Part shown: positions 16,998 to 21,664 of the stretch, piece by piece
Position numbering within the stretch: position 1 is the first letter of the stretch
How the letters are laid out: every line of letters begins with the position of its first letter
NCBI GenBank assembly: GCA_003427395.1
Contig: BFEA01000019.1
Location: 1,210,025-1,231,688, forward strand
Direction: 5' to 3'
From: Chara braunii
Lineage: Eukaryota; Streptophyta; Charophyceae; Charales; Characeae
Length of the DNA: 21,664 nucleotides
The notes under the pieces: model-generated
What the model saw: only the letters and a program-made list of their open reading frames with translations
Database searches by the model: none
Told to the model about the DNA's origin: nothing
Position numbers and translations under genes: made by a program

Positions 16998-17013
16998 CCA
17001 GGCAGGTTAACTT
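16950..17013 (-). mobile_element. poly(A) insertion without body, flanked by 18-bp direct repeat
   Basis: AGCCAGGCAGGTTGACTT and AGCCAGGCAGGTTAACTT (one mismatch) flank nothing but about 30 T residues (16966-16995). The arrangement is that of a retroposon target-site duplication on either side of a pure poly(A) tail on the minus strand. Confidence 0.7.
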
Positions 17014-17124
17014 AGCAGCCGTATTGGAAATAATCTACAGCTCCACACCGGAAAAGATTAAAGCTGCGCCCCCGGATTAAAATTTGAAAAAAAAAAAAAT
17101 GTAAAGGAAAGGACGTTGTGTAAC

Positions 17125-17236
17125 GATGTATCCAAAGGACGCTGGACCCGGTTTCCAGCAGGTGCCGCTCATCACCTCAATTCGGGTGGTTCTCTTACCA
17201 CCCCGCCAGGACAGTGGGCTTGCAAATGGGCTTTAA

Positions 17237-17297
<61 letters not shown>
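17125..17297 (+). mobile_element. S1-h retroposon with 60-A tail
   Basis: Head AAAGGACGCTGGACCC with hairpin GCTGGA-CCCGGTT-TCCAGC. The second half is a variant (CCGCTCATCACCTCAATTCG and onward) of about 80 bp, followed by A60 (17238-17297). No target duplication could be recognised. Confidence 0.75.
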
Positions 17298-17299
<2 letters not shown>

Positions 17300-17455
17300 T
17301 CCCTTTCCTATTGTGAGTGGGAGAAAAGGATGTCTCAGACTATTAGTGATTGTCCATTTGGTTCCACTTCGCTCATGATTAGTCAGGCTGTCTCATTCGT
17401 TTTTTTTTTTTTTACGAAGGTAACAACTCCTCGTTAGAAAAGAGCATCTCACGTG
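17298..17455. other. no recognisable feature except T12 run
   Basis: Short spacer between S1-h and the truncated S2, with a poly(T) near 17401-17413. Confidence 0.4.
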
Positions 17456-17612
17456 CTGGTGGGTGCAGCTCCCGCATGTTCCTGCGTTCGATGCTTCAGG
17501 ACGGATGTGGCTGCTACGGGGTTGCCTGTAATAATAACTATACTATAATGACGACAAGAAAGGCCTGAATTCTGTCCAGTCCAGAATTGATAGGTAATTG
17601 AATTGGTTGGGC
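17456..17612 (+). mobile_element. 5'-truncated copy of SINE S2
   Basis: Matches the last 160-170 bp of the S2 copy at the window end: GTGCAGC-CCGCATGTT, GGCTGCTAC, ACTATAATGA, GCCTGAA/GCCCTGAA and GGTAATTGAATTG near the 3' end. No tRNA-like head and no poly(A). Repeat R begins at its 3' edge. Confidence 0.7.
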
Positions 17613-17655
17613 CCAACTATAGGCCGTGGAAAACAATAGAGTAGAAATGTTTCTA
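17613..17655 (+). repeat. repeat R, copy 2, left part
   Basis: Matches 1905-1958 (GGAAAACAATAGAGTAGAAATGTTTCTA against the copy-1 counterpart). It is interrupted by T1 at the TA dinucleotide and resumes at 18406. Confidence 0.65.
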
Positions 17656-18405
17656 CCTTCTTAACCCGAAAAAAACTTACGTACCTTGTATTCGAATACA
17701 ACGTACGTACGTTATAGAACGAGTTTTAGGGTACAACTTTTCAGAAGTCTGTAGTACCGCCATTGTTTTTATCTCAAATTTGGTTGGGAATTTCGCCAAG
17801 ACCCTCAGGCAAAAGTTGTTTGCATTGCAATGTTGTACAACATACTTTTTTTTCGGATTTTTTACCGAAGTTTTTTTTAAATCGAAATTCTGAAAAAAAA
17901 ATAAAAAAAATCATCCTCGTTTTTATTTTTTTCTCGAATTTTCTCGTGAATTTCGATAAGAACCTCAGGCAAACGTTGTTTGTATTGCATTGTTGTATAA
18001 CTACTATAACATTTTATTTTTTTCGGATTTTTTTGATTATTTTTGAAAAATCAAAGTTCGAGAAAGTAGATGGTTAGGAAGACGACCCGTTGTTCGTGGT
18101 GTTGCTATGAATCCTGTAGACCATCCTCATGGAGGAGGAGAANGACGTACAAAAGGAGGCCGAACGTCCGAACGATTTGAACATCCACTATAATAAAAAA
18201 GTATGTTTCTCCATAAATTAGAAAAAATATTCATTATTTGTTCATCATTCAATACAGACCATGCAGCCTTATGAAGCAAATACAACGTACGTATGTTATA
18301 TTCGAATGTACATTCTATTCGGGGAAAAACAAGCGATTTCTGAAAACCCAATTTCCAGAGGTGATTCGAACAGAACGTATGTACGTTTTTTTCGGGTTAA
18401 GAAGG
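17656..18405. mobile_element. T1, 750-bp non-autonomous DNA transposon with TA duplication
   Basis: Termini CCTTCTTAACCCGAAAAAAA (17656) and its inverse (ending 18405) match for about 21 bp, then imperfectly to about 35 bp. TA lies outside both ends (17654-17655, 18406-18407), as in Tc1/mariner-type elements. Repeat R copy 1 at 1957 shows the uninterrupted TA. Inside, a 160-bp unit (17788 and 17948, both with AATTTCG-AAG and CCTCAGGCAAA-GTTGTTTG) is tandemly duplicated, and palindromic ACGTACGT words cluster next to both ends. Frames inside are AT-rich and non-coding; there is no transposase. Confidence 0.85.
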
Positions 18406-18531
18406 TAGTCGGATGAATTTGGTCGCTTCTGGAATGACCCGTGCATTTACTAAAATTGTGTTTTGTTAATGAGCACGACTTTAGGAAGCACCGGTGGTCT
18501 AAAAGAATTAGCCTTAAAAAAAAAAAAAAAA
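18406..18531 (+). repeat. repeat R, copy 2, right part with A tail
   Basis: Continues R after T1 (GTCGGATGAATTTGG to TTTAGGAAGCACCGG) and ends in A16 (18516-18531). The A tail suggests R is a retroposon. Confidence 0.65.
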
Positions 18532-18699
18532 GCATCGCAGCGGAGGACCCCACAATTCAACCCAGAAGTCACAATACTGGGACTATTACCCCTCTTCGGT
18601 TTGCGAAGTACATGGTCCCAGCCTTGCAGAATTTTTTTCGTCCCCACAAGCAAAACTCCGAGGGGCCGTGCGATTATGCTGGCTTTATTGAAAAAGAGA
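18532..18699. other. no recognised feature
   Basis: Contains ACAATTCAACCC, which also occurs (inverted) in the LINE C 3' region near 1545. The shared word is too short to name a relationship. Confidence 0.35.
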
Positions 18700-18740
18700 G
18701 AGACACCGGTTGGAAATGCGCATTGTGGTATAAGGTTGCC

Positions 18741-18751
18741 GGTTCAAAACT
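18741..18751 (+). promoter_or_regulatory. B-box-like element, LR copy 2 module 1
   Basis: GGTTCAAAACT is identical to the copy-1 B-box. The matching A-box cannot be recognised, so this promoter is probably dead. Confidence 0.5.
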
Positions 18752-19017
18752 CCACAGCCTTGCGCATGGACACCGGCAGGGCGTTAGAATGACGCACGGC
18801 TGGACACCCCCCCCCTTGGGATGACGCAGGTAAGCTATTACAGATACTGCTTGTGCACCACCCAGGGGCAAGTCCATGGTTGTTGTATGTTGGGTTTGGG
18901 CTGTGGGATGTTTCCCGGATGCTCTTGGTTCTAGTGGTTCTTTCCGTGCTTGCATACTTGAGGATGATTGTTCATTTGCTTTCCAGTCCGATATTGCGTA
19001 CAAATCGTTCAGTTTCC

Positions 19018-19085
19018 ACAGTAGCTCAGTAGGCTCGATAGAAAATTGCACGGACGAGGTCGTGTGTTCAAATCCGCTTATCAGC
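19018..19085 (+). promoter_or_regulatory. tRNA-like pol III module 2 of LR copy 2
   Basis: TAGCTCAGTAGG (19022) fits the A-box consensus fully and TGTTCAAATCC (19065) fits the B-box with one mismatch, at tRNA-like spacing. No clear acceptor stem; best read as a SINE-type internal promoter. Confidence 0.6.
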
Positions 19086-20120
19086 TTTTAGTGGGCGGCA
19101 GAACCAAGATACCTACACACTGCCCATAGGTTCAGCAAACAGTTGATGGAAAGAGACCTAGTACAGACTGCGGTCAGTATGGTAGGTTTCTTGAGGTAAG
19201 ATTAGAGTAGGGGAACCGGTTGCTAGTTGGAGATCTGGCGGGGTCAGCCACTAGGCACTGGAGGGGTTAGGATGCGGGCTATCCTTAGGACAGCTCGCCC
19301 TTGGGATGGGAAACAGTTGATGAAAAGAGATGTAGTACAATCAAAAATAGATGTCTGTCGGAACTAGGACCCTACAGACCACTCATGGTACAAGGAAACA
19401 GTTTATGAAAATGAGACTTAGTACAGTCTATGGCCGGAACTGGTAGGGTTCCTGGCCGGAACTGGAGGGGTTGGGCGGGCTCTACACAGGCTAGGTTGGG
19501 TTGCCTGCCTCCTATGTTCGGGTCACTGTCTACAAAAAATAACAAATACGGATGACAAAAGTGTGCACACCGAACAACCTATGGGACTTGTAGTGAACAA
19601 CAGCTGTGTGTAACACAAAAAAATGACAGGAACGCAAAATAGGTAGGTCCACCTATGGGACTTGTAGTGAACAGTCTGTACCTAGCACCTGAAGTACCTG
19701 GGCGACAAGGCTCGCACAAATATGCTTCGATCAGGGCTGAGTGGGGTGTGTGGGACTCAGCTTAGCCCTGGTACCTACAGCCACAGTTCGGTCAGGTCAC
19801 CCCCAAGGCGGGAGGGTGACTCCCCATGCTTTCGCACCTCAGCGTCCTGAGTGGTAGACACTGAGGTAGGATAGTGGGAGTAGGAGTGCGCCGGGAGAAA
19901 TTACGAAAGAGGTAGGTTGCGAGGGAGTCCTATAGGATTAGGGGGCCTCTACCACATGGCCGAGTGCCGAAGGTGACTCTCATATGTCTGTAATCCAGCC
20001 TCTACAACAACCTGGACCCTTCCATGTGGGTGGTAGGGCAGTGCCCCAGGATGGATGGCCGATGCTGCTGGATGTTACATGGAAAACAAAAGAAAAAGTC
20101 TCCTGCCACGACGACTTCAT

Positions 20121-20121
<1 letters not shown>

Positions 20122-20154
<33 letters not shown>

Positions 20155-20194
20155 GAAAATTATATCACAAGCCGGGAATCGGGCCCGGCATCCC
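20122..20194 (-). mobile_element. S1-j, S1-like hairpin with poly(A)
   Basis: On the minus strand: GGGATGCCGGGCCCGATTCC, with hairpin GCCGGG-CCCGATT-CCCGGC, then CTTGTGATATAATTTTCCTT and A30 (T30 on + at 20122-20151). The stem uses a C-G pair where others use T-A. The hairpin also resembles a tRNA T-arm (stem 5-6, loop of 7 ending GATT), and upstream minus-strand sequence may hold an older tRNA-like head. Confidence 0.65.
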
Positions 20195-20489
20195 TTTACA
20201 AAGTTTTTCACAAGGGCTCTTCTGCACCCAGGCAGGCATCATCGACCTGAAGTGGGGAATATTCCCTTCCCTTCTACGCGAGGAAAAACTTCGTTGGATT
20301 TGAAAAACCTGACCACTGGAAGCTGCTGTCTGCTAGCTCCCACTAACTCTCAGAAGGTAACTCCGCCAAATCGAAGCAGTTTAACACATCCACCAAAAAA
20401 AAATAAAAAATAAAAAGAAATCCAACAAATCCTAACAAAGTCCCTCAAACTCACTCACTCTTTCTGTTTTTTACAGTCTTTCTATTCTT
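20195..20489. other. no recognised gene
   Basis: Upstream (minus) of S1-j; possibly the rest of that element. An A-rich stretch lies at 20394-20418. Confidence 0.4.
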
Positions 20490-20518
20490 ACAAAGCCGAG
20501 AAATGGGCCCGGCAAAAC
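20490..20518 (-). repeat. S1-k, isolated S1-like hairpin
   Basis: Minus strand: GCCGGG-CCCATTT-CTCGGC, paired with one G-T wobble, followed by TTTG as in S1-j (TTGTG). No tail is visible. It may be an eroded copy of the S1-j subfamily. Confidence 0.4.
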
Positions 20519-20632
20519 ACACCATCGCAAATCAATTCTAAGACTGAATGTCGCAAAAAGGCACGTCCTTTTGTTCATCGCATTGCTCATCTACATTAAA
20601 TCCTTGCTATAAACAAGCTCACAAATACACAG

Positions 20633-20797
20633 CATTTATTTATTTATTTCTTTTTATTTATTGATTTATTTTTTTCAGAACAACCCGAGGCAGTGGTAGG
20701 GGTGCTGATAAGAACAGACACCTCTGTCACTGTCGGGGAGGCTCCATCTATTGGTGGGGAGCAGCACCTGCTGGAAATCGGGTCCAGCGTCCCAGAG
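20633..20797 (-). mobile_element. S1-i, long inverted S1 copy with (AAAT)n-type tail
   Basis: Minus strand: GGGACGCTGGACCC with hairpin GCTGGA-CCCGATT-TCCAGC, second hairpin GCTCC-12 nt-GGAGC, a further 60-65 bp, then an A/T tail (TTTATTTATT-type on +, 20633-20678). With S1-e it shows that the S1 body is about 110-120 bp when least truncated, but the last 60 bp differ between the two. Confidence 0.75.
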
Positions 20798-20828
20798 CCA
20801 CAGCATTTTTTTTAATGAGAAAGAAAAG

Positions 20829-21022
20829 GGGAAACTACGTGGGAGTCACAAAAAAGAGTTATAATTGCACTATGGGCCAAGATACAGTTTCAAATGGCAG
20901 TTGGGGCAACGTATACAACCCAGCTTTCTGGCCTGGTAGGGTGCCCGAAATGCAATTGCAAACTGTATCTTGCCCCATAGTGCAATTATAACTTGTTTTT
21001 ATGACTCTGCTGCAGTTACCTC
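20829..21022. mobile_element. M1-b, foldback element with ~65-bp arms
   Basis: Arms GAGTTATAATTGCACTATGG (20855) and CCATAGTGCAATTATAACTT (ending 20994) extend outward through GGGAGTCAC / ATGACTCTGC to GGGGAAACT / AGTTACCTC. Near-identical arms could form a long hairpin. The total of about 194 bp equals that of M1-a and M2. No coding capacity. Confidence 0.85.
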
Positions 21023-21035
21023 AAAAGAAAAAGGG

Positions 21036-21095
21036 AAAAAAAAAAGAAAAAAAAGAAAAAAAAGAAAAAAAAGAAAAAAAAGAAAAAAAAGAAAG
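21036..21095. repeat. (GAAAAAAAA)n 9-bp tandem array
   Basis: G residues occur every 9 bp (21046, 21055, 21064, 21073, 21082, 21091) in an otherwise pure A tract. Confidence 0.9.
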
Positions 21096-21175
21096 GGGCT
21101 ATAAATTATAATAGTTATTGCAGTTTCCCAGCGGAAATATTGTTGGGGTCCAGCGGGCCGCCCGGGTCACCCTGT

Positions 21176-21624
21176 TTTCCCGGGCAGCTCACTTTGTAAT
21201 GCACGCACGTGGAATTCAGGAGGTCTTGGGTTCAATCCCCATTGGCGGCATGTACCTTTCCTGGGCAAGCTTGGCGCCCGCCACCTTAAGATATGCCGTT
21301 GGTGTCCCCGAGCGGCATTGAGGAGAGGCTGCTGATGTTCGTAGGGGGAAGGGACCAGAGGGGAGGCACAGCGACTGGCCCATCGAAGAAGCTCGGTCCT
21401 TATGCTGCCGGCTGACCCCTGGCCGGTATCGCCCACCTCAGGTTGGGTGCAGCCCACGCATGTTTCCTTGTTGGCGGCTCAAACATGGGCCATGGGCTGG
21501 CTGCTACAAGGTTTCCCCAACTCCCCAGTAGTAATACTATAATGATATTAATGAATCAATGATAATATAAAGCCCTGAAATGTCTTCCTCTCCAGATTTG
21601 GCAGGTAATTGAATTGAACGGGCT

Positions 21625-21664
<40 letters not shown>
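21176..21664 (+). mobile_element. SINE S2, tRNA-headed with poly(A)
   Basis: A tRNA-like head with GGTTCAATCCC at 21229, a perfect B-box, and an A-box-like AGCTCACTTTGTAATGC near 21187. A body of about 390 bp and a poly(A) of at least 38 (21627 to the window end) follow. The last 165 bp match the truncated copy at 17456. The 5' boundary is uncertain: a hairpin-like CCCGGGTCACC...CCCGGG lies at 21160-21184. The element is cut by the window edge, so a target duplication cannot be tested. Confidence 0.8.
21184..21250 (+). promoter_or_regulatory. internal pol III promoter (A/B boxes) of S2
   Basis: The B-box GGTTCAATCCC fits the consensus at all 11 positions; the A-box fits loosely. Spacing is tRNA-like. 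No full cloverleaf, so it is a SINE promoter rather than a tRNA gene. Confidence 0.7.

Larger units (their letters stand above)
18700..20013 (+). mobile_element. long repeat LR, copy 2
   Basis: Colinear with copy 1 but without M3. Same start region (ACCGGTTG, GGTTCAAAACTCCAC), same second tRNA-like module, same end (CCAGCCTCTACAACAACCTG). It has internal repeats that are not obvious in copy 1: AAACAGTTGATGAAAAGAGA variants at 19137, 19311 and 19396, and an exact 22-bp repeat (CCTATGGGACTTGTAGTGAA and two more bases) at 19578 and 19652. The A-box of the first module is eroded. Non-coding. Confidence 0.7.

Noticed and set aside
17763-18077. Possible transposase of T1
   Set aside because: Phe/Ile/Lys-rich translation of AT-rich duplicated DNA; no DDE/DDD motif.
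14171-19085. Functional tRNA genes
   Set aside because: A- and B-box matches occur without a complete acceptor stem and anticodon arm, and they lie in repeated elements.

Overview
This window is a dense mosaic of eukaryotic transposable elements. I see no intact host protein-coding gene, rRNA gene, functional tRNA, CRISPR array or bacterial-type operon. The best clue to the organism is a U6 snRNA retropseudogene (about 16216-16313). Its 5' and 3' parts (GACATCCG, AAATCGAGAAATGGTCCAAAT) follow the plant-type U6 sequence rather than the animal one. Together with LINE proteins carrying the zf-RVT zinc-binding domain, this suggests a green plant (streptophyte) with a large, repeat-rich nuclear genome. 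I cannot place it more precisely. Three single N bases, one of them inside a poly-G run and one in a poly-A run, suggest an assembly with homopolymer problems.

Layout. 1-550: simple repeats, then a cluster of AGGGGTAT motifs. 549-1645: the 3' end of a LINE (copy C, + strand) with poly(A). 1.65-3.45 kb: a repeat I call R, short hairpin retroposons (S1) and a foldback element (M2-a). 3.45-5.76 kb: a degenerate GGCGAGGCGCTGG minisatellite, a large ATC-rich tract, one copy of repeat F and an AATCATCC-type array. 5.76-8.43 kb: an S1 copy, LINE copy A (+ strand), another S1 copy, the second F copy and an inverted S1 copy. 8.6-8.8 kb: a 42-bp inverted repeat in AT-rich DNA. 9.3-13.87 kb: LINE copy B on the minus strand, the largest object here. 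It has ORF1 with a zinc knuckle and a duplicated domain, a stub of the endonuclease, then the RT FADD motif, thumb, zf-RVT and C-terminus; the middle is deleted.

13.9-14.09 kb: a tandem 92-bp duplication carrying S1. 14.17-15.74 kb and 18.7-20.01 kb: two copies of a long repeat (LR), each with two tRNA-like promoter modules; copy 1 is interrupted by a TTAA-flanked miniature element (M3). 15.74-16.13 kb: two neighbouring foldback elements (M2-b, M1-a). 16.2-17.0 kb: the U6 pseudogene, a TA microsatellite, a small foldback, a three-unit repeat, and a poly(T) tract bounded by an 18-bp direct repeat with no element body. 17.1-18.5 kb: S1, a 5'-truncated S2 SINE, and a 750-bp TA-flanked DNA transposon (T1) inserted in repeat R. 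20.1-21.66 kb: three more S1-like hairpins, M1-b, a (GA8)n array and a tRNA-headed S2 SINE ending in poly(A).

How the parts fit together. The LINEs are the plausible source of machinery for S1, S2, LR and the U6 copy, judging from poly(A) tails, target-site duplications and 5' truncation. M1, M2, M3 and T1 are non-autonomous DNA elements with terminal inverted repeats; no transposase is encoded here. The most notable finding is S1, about 11 copies in 21.7 kb, whose 6-bp hairpin keeps its pairing through several different compensatory substitutions.
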